A stretch of DNA of 61,074 bases, taken from the NCBI GenBank assembly GCA_045653945.1, contig JAZOML010000056.1, positions 1 to 61,074 of the forward strand, given 5' to 3'. A program made the position numbers and the translations under genes. This DNA comes from SIG673 sp045653945 (GTDB taxonomy: Bacteria > Bacillota > Clostridia > Oscillospirales > CAG-272). Shown piece after piece: positions 16,533 to 24,745 of the stretch. The notes under the pieces were generated by a model that did no database searches, was not told the DNA's origin, and saw nothing but the letters and a program-made list of their open reading frames with translations. How positions within the stretch are numbered: the stretch's first letter is position 1; every line of letters starts with the position of its first letter.

Positions 16533-16994
16533 ATGATTTGTGTTATTCAAAGAGTGAAAAGCGCCGAGGTGAGCGTTGAGGGTAAAACCGTTGGAAAATG
16601 TAATAACGGTTTGCTTATCTTGATTTGCGCCGTAAAGGGTGATACTGAGGAAATTGCAACTAAAATGGCTTCTAAAATACTTAAAATGCGTATTTTCGAG
16701 GACCAAAACGGCAAGATGAATCTTTCGCCTGTTGACGTTGGCGCAACTGCGCTTGCAGTATCTAATTTTACACTTGCCGCAAGCTGCAGACGAGGCACAC
16801 GTCCTGACTTTTTTGCGGCGGAGGGTCCTGTCCTTGCAAACGAGCTCTACGAAAAGACGGTAAACGCACTTCGGCAGGGCGGACTTTTCACCGAAACGGG
16901 GGTTTTTGGTGCGGATATGCAAATTACCCCTGTGCTTGACGGACCGGTTACGATAATTTTGGATTCCGAAAAGGACTTATCTCACACAAGCTAA
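16533..16994 (+). CDS. dtd: D-aminoacyl-tRNA deacylase
   Basis: Homodimeric proofreading enzyme that hydrolyses D-amino acids (and glycine on tRNA-Ala) from mischarged tRNA. The 153-residue size fits. The family's SQFTL motif appears as SNFTLAASCRRGTRPDF. The C-terminal Gly-cisPro motif is GADMQITPVLDGPVTI, where GPVT supplies the chiral selectivity; the usual Asn-Asp before GPVT is Leu-Asp here, a small deviation. It lies between recJ and hemZ in one operon. Confidence 0.94.
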   Translation: MICVIQRVKSAEVSVEGKTVGKCNNGLLILICAVKGDTEEIATKMASKILKMRIFEDQNGKMNLSPVDVGATALAVSNFTLAASCRRGTRPDFFAAEGPVLANELYEKTVNALRQGGLFTETGVFGADMQITPVLDGPVTIILDSEKDLSHTS

Positions 16995-17014
16995 CTTAAT
17001 TTTGGAGAATTTTT

Positions 17015-18493
17015 ATGAAACTGTTTGTTGAAGGCGACATCAACCTGTATTACGTGCAGACACTGTGCTTGCTTTTCTTTCCTGGGGCAAAATTTTCGCC
17101 TGACGAGGAGCTGACCGACACTTCCGACGTTTTGACGCTTCGTATGGTTACCTCGGATACGGGAGTTACCGCCTATGCTGAGCTTAGAAGCGGCGGCAAA
17201 ATTGCAAAAACTGAACGTTATGAGCCGTACAAGGCAGGTATAACCAAGGTAAGAAGCGCAAAGATAGCCAGTGGAATAGCGGTACTTTCCGCAGGTAAGG
17301 AGCTTTTTGATTGCGTTCCGCCTTGGGGAATAATGACGGGGGTACGTCCTGCGAAAATTGCACTTCCGATGATTGACTCGGGTATGAGTGTAAAGCAGGT
17401 CGGACAGGCTCTTATAAGAGAATATTTTCTGACGCCGAAAAAGGCGGCTTTGCTTGCGGCGGTTGCAGGCAGAGAGGCGGAAATAATTAAACGTACGCCC
17501 GCTCGCTCCTGCTCGGTCTATATTTCAATTCCGTTTTGCCCTAGTAGATGCGCATATTGCTCGTTTGTTTCTTATTCAACCAAGAGATTGCTTTCAATGG
17601 TAGACGACTACCTTGCAAAGCTATATGATGACCTTGATAGAATTTTCGCTAGTATAAAGCGACACGGCTTTAAGGTTGTTACGGTTTATGTAGGCGGCGG
17701 CACTCCTACGGTGCTCAGCTGCGAGCAAATTAAAACCTTACTTGCTAAAATAACCTCGCACGTTGACCCTGATACGCTTGCAGAATTTACTTACGAGGCA
17801 GGCAGACCTGACACCGTAACCGAGGAAAAAATGGCGATAATTAAGGCGTTTGGAGTTACACGTGTAAGCGTAAATCCGCAAACACTCAACGATATGGTGC
17901 TTGAAAATATAGGAAGACACCATACGGTTAGTGATTTTTACCGTGCGTATGAAACCGTTAGAAAAATAGGAATCAAGCACGTCAATACCGACCTTATCGC
18001 AGGACTTCCCGACGAGAGCTTTGCAAGCTTTTCTCATTCAGTTGACGAGATACTTAAGCTACGCCCCGACAACGTAACCTTCCATACCTTTTGCGTTAAA
18101 AAGGCTGCGGATATACTTAAAACAGGAAATCAGGTATACTCAAGAAACGGCGGGGACGCCGTTAAAAGCGTTGACTACTCACAGGTCAAGGCAGGACTTG
18201 CAGGATATGTTCCTTATTATATTTATAGACAAAAGAACACAGTTGGAAACTTTGAAAACGTAGGCTACTGCCTTGAGGGAGCTGAGGGACTTTACAATAT
18301 ATATATGATGGAGGAAATCCATTCCGTTTTTGCGGCAGGCGCAGGCGCAGTTACTAAGCTTGTAAACGAGGACCGCACACATATAACGAGAATTGCAATG
18401 CCCAAATACCCCTACGAATACTTAAACCCTGAGTATTACGATAAGGTAGTAAACGAAAGGGAAAGAGCGATAGAGGAGCTTGTTTCCGAGTAA
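17015..18493 (+). CDS. hemZ: HemZ-type radical SAM coproporphyrinogen dehydrogenase
   Basis: Radical SAM protein of 492 residues related to oxygen-independent coproporphyrinogen III oxidase. The iron-sulfur motif is C175-x3-C179-x2-C182 (FCPSRCAYCSF), preceded by the HemZ-specific N-terminal domain with PPWGIMTGVRPAK. GGGTPTVLS and the HemN-like LIAGLPDES follow. No other heme genes are in the window, so its physiological substrate in this organism is uncertain; many anaerobic Clostridia carry HemZ without a complete heme pathway. The ribosome binding site is TTGGAGAA. Confidence 0.9.
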   Translation: MKLFVEGDINLYYVQTLCLLFFPGAKFSPDEELTDTSDVLTLRMVTSDTGVTAYAELRSGGKIAKTERYEPYKAGITKVRSAKIASGIAVLSAGKELFDCVPPWGIMTGVRPAKIALPMIDSGMSVKQVGQALIREYFLTPKKAALLAAVAGREAEIIKRTPARSCSVYISIPFCPSRCAYCSFVSYSTKRLLSMVDDYLAKLYDDLDRIFASIKRHGFKVVTVYVGGGTPTVLSCEQIKTLLAKITSHVDPDTLAEFTYEAGRPDTVTEEKMAIIKAFGVTRVSVNPQTLNDMVLENIGRHHTVSDFYRAYETVRKIGIKHVNTDLIAGLPDESFASFSHSVDEILKLRPDNVTFHTFCVKKAADILKTGNQVYSRNGGDAVKSVDYSQVKAGLAGYVPYYIYRQKNTVGNFENVGYCLEGAEGLYNIYMMEEIHSVFAAGAGAVTKLVNEDRTHITRIAMPKYPYEYLNPEYYDKVVNERERAIEELVSE

Positions 18494-18512
18494 TTTTAAG
18501 GAGTAAAGGTCT

Positions 18513-19412
18513 ATGAAGGCAAAAACCTTTTTTAAAGGTGAAAATGAAAAGAAATGCTATGTAAATGAGTGTGATGCGGATTTTGAAAATCGCCTTGATG
18601 CACTTATGAAGCAGGTTTGCGCCATAGATGACACCGAATTTATAACGCTTTCAGGCCCCACCTGTTCGGGTAAAACAACGGCATCAAAAAAACTTATTTC
18701 CGAATTTCACGAAAGAGGGAAAAGGGTTAAAATTGTATCACTTGACGACTTCTTTAGAAATGCCGACGTGCTGAAAATGGAGTGCGAGGGCGGAGTGCTT
18801 GATTTTGATTCGGAAAAGGCGCTTGATATACCGACGCTTCAAAAATTTATGAGTGATTTACAAAGAAAAGGCGAGGCACAGCTTCCGAAATTCGATTTTG
18901 AGCTTGCGCGCAGGACTCATTTTGAGCATATTTCGGTAAAGGATGCCGATATAGTTGTTTTTGAGGGAATACAAGCGTCGTATCCTGTTTTCACCGAGCT
19001 TTTTGAAACAGGAACAAGGGTGCAAAGAATATATATAAGCGTGCTTGATAGCATCGAAATTAATGGAAAAACAATCCCGCCAAGGGAAATAAGACTTTGG
19101 CGCAGACTTGTCCGCGATTATAAATTCCGTGCGGCATCTCCCGAATACTCTTTTCAAATTTGGGAGGGCGTTGTAAAAAACGAGGATAAGAATATTCTTC
19201 CGTTTATTGATAACAACGATTTTAAGCTTGACAGCTTGCAGGGGTATGAGCCTTGTATGTTAAAAAAAGAACTGACGTCCCTTATGAAAATGATAAATCC
19301 GACGTCAAAATACTACGAAAAAAGCGTGGGAATTTTGCAGACGGTAGATGCGCTAGAGGAAATCGACAGCGATTATTTACCTGCCAATTCCCTCTACCGC
19401 GAGTTTCTATAA
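18513..19412 (+). CDS. Uridine kinase-like nucleoside kinase
   Basis: A 299-residue P-loop kinase of the phosphoribulokinase/uridine kinase family. Walker A is GPTCSGKTT at residues 48-56, the substrate-site motif is SLDDFFR near 77-83, and VVFEGIQASYP near 150 matches the Walker B region. RRLVRDYKFRAASPE resembles the phosphate-binding lid of uridine kinases. Length and C-terminal part differ from short Udk enzymes, so the exact nucleoside is unclear. It follows hemZ by 19 bases with TAAGGAGTAAAGG as ribosome binding site. Confidence 0.85.
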   Translation: MKAKTFFKGENEKKCYVNECDADFENRLDALMKQVCAIDDTEFITLSGPTCSGKTTASKKLISEFHERGKRVKIVSLDDFFRNADVLKMECEGGVLDFDSEKALDIPTLQKFMSDLQRKGEAQLPKFDFELARRTHFEHISVKDADIVVFEGIQASYPVFTELFETGTRVQRIYISVLDSIEINGKTIPPREIRLWRRLVRDYKFRAASPEYSFQIWEGVVKNEDKNILPFIDNNDFKLDSLQGYEPCMLKKELTSLMKMINPTSKYYEKSVGILQTVDALEEIDSDYLPANSLYREFL

Positions 19413-19419
19413 AAACGCA

Positions 19420-19480
19420 TACCGTATAGCGAATTTTAACGTTTACTTCCCTTGCTTTAGACTTCCGAGGCTATACGGTA
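19420..19480 (+). repeat. Long-loop inverted repeat before rpe
   Basis: TACCGTATAGC (19420-19430) and GCTATACGGTA (19470-19480) are an exact 11-bp inverted repeat separated by 39 bases. It begins 8 bases after the kinase stop, within a 233-base gap that holds no other gene. It lacks a T-run, so it is not an ordinary terminator; it could be a structured leader of rpe or a processed RNA. I recognise no known riboswitch class. Confidence 0.6.
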
Positions 19481-19645
19481 ATACGGAAACCTAACATATA
19501 TTATGCTGTGAAAATCTAACTGCTACATTTGAAAAAGCATATACGTTACCCGCTTAAATACGTTTTTTTGAAAAAAATTAAAGCTTTGGGCGGCTTTTCG
19601 CTACATAAAACCAATCTTATCGAAATAAGTGAAAGGATAAAGACT

Positions 19646-20293
19646 ATGATAAAAATTTCTCCCTCGCTGCTTGCAGCTGATTTTGCAACACTTAAAGAAG
19701 AAATACAAAAGGTGGAAAAGGCAGGTGCAGAGTGGCTGCACCTCGACGTAATGGACGGAGCATTTGTGCCGAATATATCCTTTGGTCCTTGCGTTATTGC
19801 GCCTTTGCGTAAGCACGTAGATACGTTTTTTGACGTTCATCTTATGATAAACGAGCCTATCCGCTATCTTGAAGATTATAAAAAAGCGGGAGCAGACGGA
19901 ATTACGGTACATTTCGAGGCTTGCTCTGATGTAAAGGCAACGCTTGAAAAAATACGTGCGCTCGGACTTAAAAGCGGACTTTCGGTAAAGCCCGCAACCC
20001 CCGTTAGCGAAATTTTACCTTATCTTGAGCTTTGCGACCTTGTGCTTATTATGACTGTTGAGCCGGGATTTGGCGGACAAAAACTGATACCCGAAACGGT
20101 AAGTAAAATTAAAGAAATAAGCAATGAGGTAAAATCAAGAGGGCTTGACGTGGAAATTGAGGCTGACGGCGGTATAACTCCTGATAACATAGGAGAGCTT
20201 ATTGCAAACGGGCTTACCGTTGCCGTAGCAGGCTCTGCGGTATTCAGAGCTCCCGACCCTGAAAAGGCAATTTTACTTATGAAAAATGCTTAA
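19646..20293 (+). CDS. rpe: Ribulose-phosphate 3-epimerase
   Basis: Interconverts ribulose 5-phosphate and xylulose 5-phosphate in the pentose phosphate pathway. The 215-residue TIM barrel starts MIKISPSLLAADF, with LHLDVMDGAFVPNISFG, DVHLMI and EADGGI carrying the metal and catalytic residues. GTVEPGFGGQKL-like sequence occurs here as MTVEPGFGGQKL. ATG at 19646 follows GAAAGGA; the frame stays open for 39 codons upstream, but that part resembles no Rpe and lacks a ribosome binding site. It has no clear promoter of its own; it may be the end of the recJ-dtd-hemZ-kinase transcript. Confidence 0.97.
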   Translation: MIKISPSLLAADFATLKEEIQKVEKAGAEWLHLDVMDGAFVPNISFGPCVIAPLRKHVDTFFDVHLMINEPIRYLEDYKKAGADGITVHFEACSDVKATLEKIRALGLKSGLSVKPATPVSEILPYLELCDLVLIMTVEPGFGGQKLIPETVSKIKEISNEVKSRGLDVEIEADGGITPDNIGELIANGLTVAVAGSAVFRAPDPEKAILLMKNA

Positions 20294-20318
20294 AATTACA
20301 TAATTGAATATTTTACAA

Positions 20319-20352
20319 AGAAGGAAAGGGCGAAATCCCTTTCCTTTTCATT
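20319..20352 (+). terminator. Terminator after rpe
   Basis: AAGGAAAGGG (20321-20330), loop CGAAAT, CCCTTTCCTT (20337-20346), then TTCATTTTATT. A good stem 28 bases after the rpe stop. Confidence 0.88.
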
Positions 20353-20412
20353 TTATTATTTATGTAAAATGTTAAAAGTTAAAAAATACCATAAAAAATT
20401 TCTTAAAAAATA

Positions 20413-20441
20413 TTTACAAATAAAGAAATGTATGGTATAAT
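20413..20441 (+). promoter_or_regulatory. SigA promoter of the small Cys-rich protein gene
   Basis: TTTACA (20413-20418), 17-bp spacer, TATAAT (20436-20441). Transcription should begin near 20448, giving a leader of about 43 bases before the gene at 20491. Confidence 0.85.
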
Positions 20442-20490
20442 CAAGTTGTAATATATAATTTATATACCCTTATGGGAAGGAATCAAAATT

Positions 20491-20739
20491 ATGAAGAAAT
20501 TAAGTAAAATTTTAAAAATATTCCTCACACTTGGAATTATAGTTACTGCAGCTCTTGCGGTTGCGACTATAATATCTCGTATGCAGAAAAAGCTTCAAGA
20601 GGTTGACGTTGAAGAAAACGGCACTGATGAAGCCGAGTGTGGTGGAAGCTGTGCTGAATGTGGAATGTGCGACACCAATGCTGAGCCTGACGATTCCCTA
20701 GATTTTGAAATGGATGAGGACGAGGAAATCGAAGGTTAA
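20491..20739 (+). CDS. Small membrane-anchored Cys-rich acidic protein, function unknown
   Basis: An 82-residue product. Residues 1-8 are basic, about 9-29 form one hydrophobic helix, and there is no lipobox Cys. The rest is strongly acidic and contains a cluster of five Cys (ECGGSCAECGMC, residues 50-60) before an Asp/Glu tail. A start-transfer anchor followed by a Cys cluster suggests a metal-binding or redox patch on one side of the membrane; this is inference. ATG follows GGGAAGGAA. It has its own promoter and terminator and is therefore probably monocistronic. Confidence 0.75.
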   Translation: MKKLSKILKIFLTLGIIVTAALAVATIISRMQKKLQEVDVEENGTDEAECGGSCAECGMCDTNAEPDDSLDFEMDEDEEIEG

Positions 20740-20821
20740 AAAGTAAAGTATATAACTCGAAAATTAGATTTTTTGCTCTAATAATCTAGGTTGTGTACCC
20801 AACGCTTAAAAAACAAAACCA

Positions 20822-20854
20822 AAAGAACCGCAAGAAATTGCGGTTCTTTTTTAT
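20822..20854 (+). terminator. Terminator after the small Cys-rich gene
   Basis: AAGAACCGCAA (20823-20833), loop GAAA, TTGCGGTTCTT (20838-20848) and a run of T. A strong rho-independent terminator. Confidence 0.93.
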
Positions 20855-20860
20855 GTTATA

Positions 20861-20896
20861 AAATACACCTCACAACTTTTGCGGTGAGGTGTATTT
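20861..20896 (-). terminator. Terminator of the crp-ABC operon
   Basis: A perfect 13-bp stem: AAATACACCTCAC (20861-20873) with GTGAGGTGTATTT (20884-20896). It lies 4 bases beyond the stop of the minus-strand ATPase gene, followed on that strand by ATTTTATAA. Confidence 0.85.
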
Positions 20897-20900
20897 ATTT

Positions 20901-21476
20901 TTATAAATGAAGAATTTGTCCGGCGCTATCTTCAAGCGATGATGGTGCGTGTGTAACGCTGATTATAGTTTTGTCCCCTGCAAACGCCTTGATAACTGAA
21001 ACGGTGTTTTCGATATTCTTTTCGTCAAGTCCGCGCAGAGCCTCGTCAAGAAGTAAAACGTCGCTATCATAGGCAAGTGCTCTTGCTATTGCGACTCTAC
21101 GACACATACCGCCCGAAAGCTGAGCAGGATAAGAGTTAAGCTCATTTTTAAGCCCGAGTGCTGATAAAAGCTCGGTAGCAAGGTCTTTGTTTTCCTTTAT
21201 GACCACCTCAACGTTTTGCTTTGCGGTGAGCCAAGGAAATAGTCTATCCTCTTGGAAAAGGAAGGAAATTCTATTAACGTCTACGCCGAGCACCTCGCCC
21301 GTATCAGGCTTTTCAAGACCTGCGATTATGCGCAAAAGCGTTGTTTTTCCGCAACCCGAAGCACCTCTTATAACGGTAACGGCTCCTATCGGAATTTTGC
21401 AGTTAAAACCATTTAAAACCTGCTTTTCGCCAAAGGACTTGGAGATATTACGGCAAATTATAGCATTATTTTTCAT
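20901..21476 (-). CDS. ABC transporter ATP-binding protein, NitT/TauT type
   Basis: Energises the importer encoded by the two upstream genes. The 191-residue product has Walker A GASGCGKTT, signature LSGGMCRRVAIARAL and Walker B VLLLDEALRGLDE, as in SsuB/TauB proteins, though shorter than the usual 240-260 residues. ATG at 21476 follows GGAGGTG; a TTG at 21491 would fall before that site. It overlaps the permease end by 11 bases, so it is translationally coupled. Substrate is not evident from the sequence. Confidence 0.9.
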   Translation of the reverse strand: MKNNAIICRNISKSFGEKQVLNGFNCKIPIGAVTVIRGASGCGKTTLLRIIAGLEKPDTGEVLGVDVNRISFLFQEDRLFPWLTAKQNVEVVIKENKDLATELLSALGLKNELNSYPAQLSGGMCRRVAIARALAYDSDVLLLDEALRGLDEKNIENTVSVIKAFAGDKTIISVTHAPSSLEDSAGQILHL

Positions 21477-22281
21477 CTGATGCACCTCCAAAACGTTTTT
21501 TGGTGTATCTTTTAATTAAATGTGCAATACCCTTTATCAGGTATTCGCTTATGATACTGAGTAAAATTACATATATAGTTAAAGCGAACATTTTTTCCGT
21601 TTCCCAGCTTTGCGACTGGTAGATGTGATATCCGATTGATTTTGCGGTAACGCACATAATTTCGGCGGAAACAGCCGCCTTCCACGCCAGTCCTATGCCG
21701 GTAATACAGGCTGAGCCAAAATAGGGCAAAAGAGAGGGGACGTAGAGCAAAAAAGTCTTTTTAATAGGCGAAAAACCGTATGCACTTGCCGCCTCAATAA
21801 GCGACCTATCAGTGTTTTCAAGACCGCCAAGCACGTTGCCGTAAACAATAGGCAAAACCATAAGAAATGCAATAAACACAGCCGTTATTTCGTTTGCCAT
21901 CCAAAGCATACATAACAGTATAAAGGATGCAACGGGTATAGCCGTAATTATCTTGATAAACGGCGATAAAAATGCCTTGACGGGGTATAAAAAGTGTGCA
22001 AAATAGGCAAACAGAACGCCAAGCAATATACCGAGCGCATAACCTAAAAACACTCTGCCCATTGAACCGAAAAGCATAGCGGCAAAGCCTTGCTCAGCTG
22101 GTAATTTAAGCATTTTAAGAAATACTGCGGCTGGTGTCGGCAGGATAAGGGCAATATCTATATTTATTGCCGCTATCCACCAAATTGCTATCCAAAGTGC
22201 AAGTGCGGATGCCGTCGCTCCGACCTTTATAAAAAGTTTTTTGTTATTTTTAGTCAATTTCGTAATTTCCATAGAAATCAT
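21466..22281 (-). CDS. ABC transporter permease, NitT/TauT type
   Basis: A 271-residue inner-membrane permease with about six helices. It carries the BPD_transp_1 motif region EAASAYGFSPIKKTFLLYVPSLLPYFGSA, in which EAA and the conserved Gly contact the ATPase. It resembles SsuC/TauC. It starts at ATG 22281 (a second ATG lies 9 bases in) and overlaps the binding-protein gene by 32 bases. It works with the lipoprotein and ATPase on either side. Confidence 0.9.
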   Translation of the reverse strand: MISMEITKLTKNNKKLFIKVGATASALALWIAIWWIAAINIDIALILPTPAAVFLKMLKLPAEQGFAAMLFGSMGRVFLGYALGILLGVLFAYFAHFLYPVKAFLSPFIKIITAIPVASFILLCMLWMANEITAVFIAFLMVLPIVYGNVLGGLENTDRSLIEAASAYGFSPIKKTFLLYVPSLLPYFGSACITGIGLAWKAAVSAEIMCVTAKSIGYHIYQSQSWETEKMFALTIYVILLSIISEYLIKGIAHLIKRYTKKRFGGASDEK

Positions 22282-23290
22282 CTTCGGGCAGCTTGCCGTT
22301 TATAGAATCTGGTGCTGCATTAAACAGTACGGTAAGCATAGCCTTAACGTCATCCTTCATAGTTTGACCTACCTCGCAAACAATGTTTGCTCTCGGTATA
22401 GATGCGGGGACAATAGGCTTTTGTGCCTCGGTAAGAATTGTGTATTCTACAAGTAAATTTGCAACGTCTTCAACGTTTGCCGAATTATTTACGTAGTCAA
22501 CGGAGCTCTTGTATGCCTTTAAAAAGTTTGCAATAGCATTGGGGTAATTCTTTGCAAACTCTTTGTTTACAACAAGGCATCCCTGAACAAGCTTTGTGTC
22601 GCTTACCTTATCCCACTCTGCGGTTACGTCGAAAATTATAGACGCTCCGGGGATGTTGTTAAGTGCGTTTGTGGTTGCAGGCTCGGGAAGCATACCGTAA
22701 ACGCCCGCATCAGCGGCTGCCGGTTTTACCTTTTGAATAACCGCCTGCGGAGCTTGATGGAATACAACTCTTACACCGTTTTCGCCAAGAGGTGTGTCCT
22801 CACCCTTTACAAAGGTAAGACCGTTTTGCTCAATAATGTATCTAAGAGCGTATTCTGGAGTAGAGCCTTCGGCTACGGTGTGAATAGTTTTGCCCTTAAG
22901 GTCGGTAAACGAGGTAAGCGACTGCTTGCCGATTATAGAAAGAACACCAAGAGCGTTTGTAGCTATAATCTCAACCTTGCCGTTGCTTTCGTTGTAAAGA
23001 CCTGCCGCCTCGTTTATCGGAAGCGCGGCTATATTGAGTGTGCCGTTTAGTACGTCAGCCTTGATTTTTTGTGTACCTTGAGCGTTAGCCTCATAGAATG
23101 TGAAGCTATAACCGTTGGGGGCGTCCTTGGTAGCCTCGCTATCCTTGGCTATCTTAACGGCGCCCATACCGGTTGCACCTTTAAGCACTCCGACCTTTAT
23201 CTGCGTGTCGTCCTCAAAGGAGCATGCGGCAAGGGAAAAAACGCTTGTTAAGACAAGCACAGCTGCTAAAATTTTCGTTAAAAGTTTCAT
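22250..23290 (-). CDS. Substrate-binding lipoprotein of the NitT/TauT-type ABC transporter
   Basis: A 346-residue extracellular solute-binding protein with a signal peptide and lipobox LAAC (lipidated Cys23). The mature part begins with KVGVLKGATGMGAVKIAKDSE. This resembles the periplasmic-binding domain that follows the ABC importers of sulfonate, nitrate or thiamine-precursor type. NIAALPINEAAGLY and KGKTIHTVAEGSTPEYALRYIIEQNGL are typical of the family. The ligand cannot be read from sequence. It follows the Crp/Fnr-like gene by 42 bases and leads the transporter part of the operon. Confidence 0.87.
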   Translation of the reverse strand: MKLLTKILAAVLVLTSVFSLAACSFEDDTQIKVGVLKGATGMGAVKIAKDSEATKDAPNGYSFTFYEANAQGTQKIKADVLNGTLNIAALPINEAAGLYNESNGKVEIIATNALGVLSIIGKQSLTSFTDLKGKTIHTVAEGSTPEYALRYIIEQNGLTFVKGEDTPLGENGVRVVFHQAPQAVIQKVKPAAADAGVYGMLPEPATTNALNNIPGASIIFDVTAEWDKVSDTKLVQGCLVVNKEFAKNYPNAIANFLKAYKSSVDYVNNSANVEDVANLLVEYTILTEAQKPIVPASIPRANIVCEVGQTMKDDVKAMLTVLFNAAPDSINGKLPEDDFYGNYEID

Positions 23291-23332
23291 TTTTAAAAAT
23301 TCCTTTCTTTGTTTAATTTGTGAGTTTTATAA

Positions 23333-24001
23333 TTAGCTTTTACTGTGGCAAATTTGCCTCAAAGCATCGTTATCCTTAATTATTACTGTTCGTCCGGTTC
23401 TTTCAATTATGCCCTTTTCGGTCAGTGTATCCAGTGCTCGGTATAGAGAAGCTCTGCCCATATCAAGCATATTGGCAAGGGTGGAAAGCGAAACGGGTAA
23501 TTCAATTTTTCCTATGTTATTTTCGTTTGCGATTAGCAGGTGGAGAGCAAGCTTTGCCTCGGTGTTATCAACAGTATATGCTCTTATTCTTTCGTTCAAA
23601 AAACGGATACGTGAGGTTAAAAACCGTATGTAAGCCATAGCAAACGCAGGATTTTTTTTGATGAGCGCTTCAACCGTTTCGTGTGATATTAAAAGCACCT
23701 CTGTTGTTTTTTGTGCGGTCAGTGTACTGACGGCACTGTGTGTATCGGCAAATAGCGAGGCAACTCCCGAAACACTGCCGACTCCAAGGATACGGATAAG
23801 TAGCCTTTTTTCATCAGTTTGTCCCGTTACGGTAACGCTGCCCTTTAAAACTACGGAGATTTTGTCGTCCAGACTTATTTCTTTACCCGTTTGATAGACC
23901 GCTATCTCACTGTTTTTGATAAGGAAGCTTAAGTCCTTGTCGGAAAGTGTGGAAAAAAGCGGTGCATCTTTGAGTATTTTAGTTACGGTTGAAATTTTCA
24001 T
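23333..24001 (-). CDS. Crp/Fnr family transcriptional regulator
   Basis: A 222-residue regulator. The N-terminal cyclic-nucleotide-binding-type beta barrel runs to about residue 115 (VVLKGSVTV; GVGSVSGVASLF). A dimerisation helix and a C-terminal winged helix with LSTLANMLDMGRASLYRALDTL follow. The Fnr iron-sulfur cysteines are absent; the only Cys is near the C-terminus, so it is not a classical oxygen sensor, and the effector is unknown. It is first in the operon with the ABC importer. A consensus promoter flanked by two dyads lies just upstream, consistent with autoregulation. Confidence 0.92.
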   Translation of the reverse strand: MKISTVTKILKDAPLFSTLSDKDLSFLIKNSEIAVYQTGKEISLDDKISVVLKGSVTVTGQTDEKRLLIRILGVGSVSGVASLFADTHSAVSTLTAQKTTEVLLISHETVEALIKKNPAFAMAYIRFLTSRIRFLNERIRAYTVDNTEAKLALHLLIANENNIGKIELPVSLSTLANMLDMGRASLYRALDTLTEKGIIERTGRTVIIKDNDALRQICHSKS

Positions 24002-24015
24002 AAATTACCTCAAAC

Positions 24016-24031
24016 TGTATCATCTGGTACA
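24016..24031. promoter_or_regulatory. Candidate operator at the crp transcription start
   Basis: TGTATC-ATCT-GGTACA is a 16-base dyad with one mismatch. It lies immediately downstream of the -10 box of the minus-strand promoter, covering the expected start site. A Crp-family dimer bound here would repress. The choice of protein is inference. Confidence 0.55.
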
Positions 24032-24060
24032 ATTATAGCATATTTTATGTATTATGTCAA
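24032..24060 (-). promoter_or_regulatory. Consensus SigA promoter of the crp-ABC operon
   Basis: On the minus strand: TTGACA (24060-24055), 17-bp spacer, TATAAT (24037-24032). Both boxes match consensus exactly. It transcribes the regulator and, with only a 42-base gap and no terminator, the transporter genes. Confidence 0.92.
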
Positions 24061-24075
24061 TACGGCAAACCGTAT
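24060..24075. promoter_or_regulatory. Candidate operator upstream of the crp -35 box
   Basis: ATACGG-CAAA-CCGTAT is a perfect 6-4-6 inverted repeat that touches the -35 box. Together with the dyad at 24016 it brackets the promoter. The two dyads differ in sequence, so they may bind different proteins. Confidence 0.55.
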
Positions 24076-24156
24076 ATATTTATTCCATTGCATCAGCATT
24101 TAGTATGTGTAAAAATAACAAAAGCGCTTGTGATGAAAATATTTATCCTGCCGTGA

Positions 24157-24185
24157 TTGACAATTATATAATATTATGTTATAAT
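24157..24185 (+). promoter_or_regulatory. Consensus SigA promoter of ruvCAB
   Basis: TTGACA (24157-24162), 17-bp spacer, TATAAT (24180-24185), both exact consensus. It faces away from the crp promoter and lies 47 bases before ruvC. No LexA-type box was recognised. Confidence 0.92.
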
Positions 24186-24231
24186 TAATGTGTATATTTA
24201 TGTTTAAAGATATATAGGAATATAAAAATTT

Positions 24232-24732
24232 ATGAGAATACTTGGAATAGACCCGGGATATGCGATAGTCGGATACGGTGTTGTAGACTTGAACGCATCG
24301 AAATTTAAGGCGGTAGACTTTGGTGTAATAACAACACCTGCAAAGATACCGATAGAAAACAGACTAGAGAGCATTTATTACGAAATGGCAAGGCTTATTG
24401 AAAAGCACCGCCCCGACTGTATGGCGATTGAGGAGCTTTTCTTTAACTCAAACCACACGACGGCAATTCCCGTTGCCGAGGCCAGAGGTGTTATCTTGCT
24501 TGCCGCAAAGCAACACGGACTTCAAATTTTTGAATATACGCCCTTGCAGGTAAAGAGTGCGGTTGTCGGCTACGGACGTGCGGAAAAGCATCAGGTTATC
24601 GCAATGACCACGTCGCTTCTCGGACTTCCAAAGCCACCAAAGCCCGATGATGCCGCCGATGCCCTTGCTATTGCGATATGTCACGGAAATACGGGTGGCT
24701 CGTCCCTTGCTAAGTATTTTAACCTGAAATGA
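24232..24732 (+). CDS. ruvC: Holliday junction endodeoxyribonuclease RuvC
   Basis: Resolves Holliday junctions as a dimer. The 166-residue product has the acidic catalytic residues: D7 in GIDPGYAIVGYG, E67 in AIEELFF, and Asp residues in KPDDAADALAIA near 141-145. The ribosome binding site is weak (TATAGGAAT). It is followed by ruvA after 13 bases and ruvB, giving the complete RuvABC branch-migration and resolution set in one operon. Confidence 0.97.
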   Translation: MRILGIDPGYAIVGYGVVDLNASKFKAVDFGVITTPAKIPIENRLESIYYEMARLIEKHRPDCMAIEELFFNSNHTTAIPVAEARGVILLAAKQHGLQIFEYTPLQVKSAVVGYGRAEKHQVIAMTTSLLGLPKPPKPDDAADALAIAICHGNTGGSSLAKYFNLK

Positions 24733-24745
24733 AAGGACAAACACA

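Noticed and set aside
19529..19645. Possible 39-residue N-terminal extension of ribulose-phosphate epimerase
   Set aside because: The family begins at MIKISPSLLAADF, a good ribosome binding site precedes ATG 19646, and the upstream codons look random.
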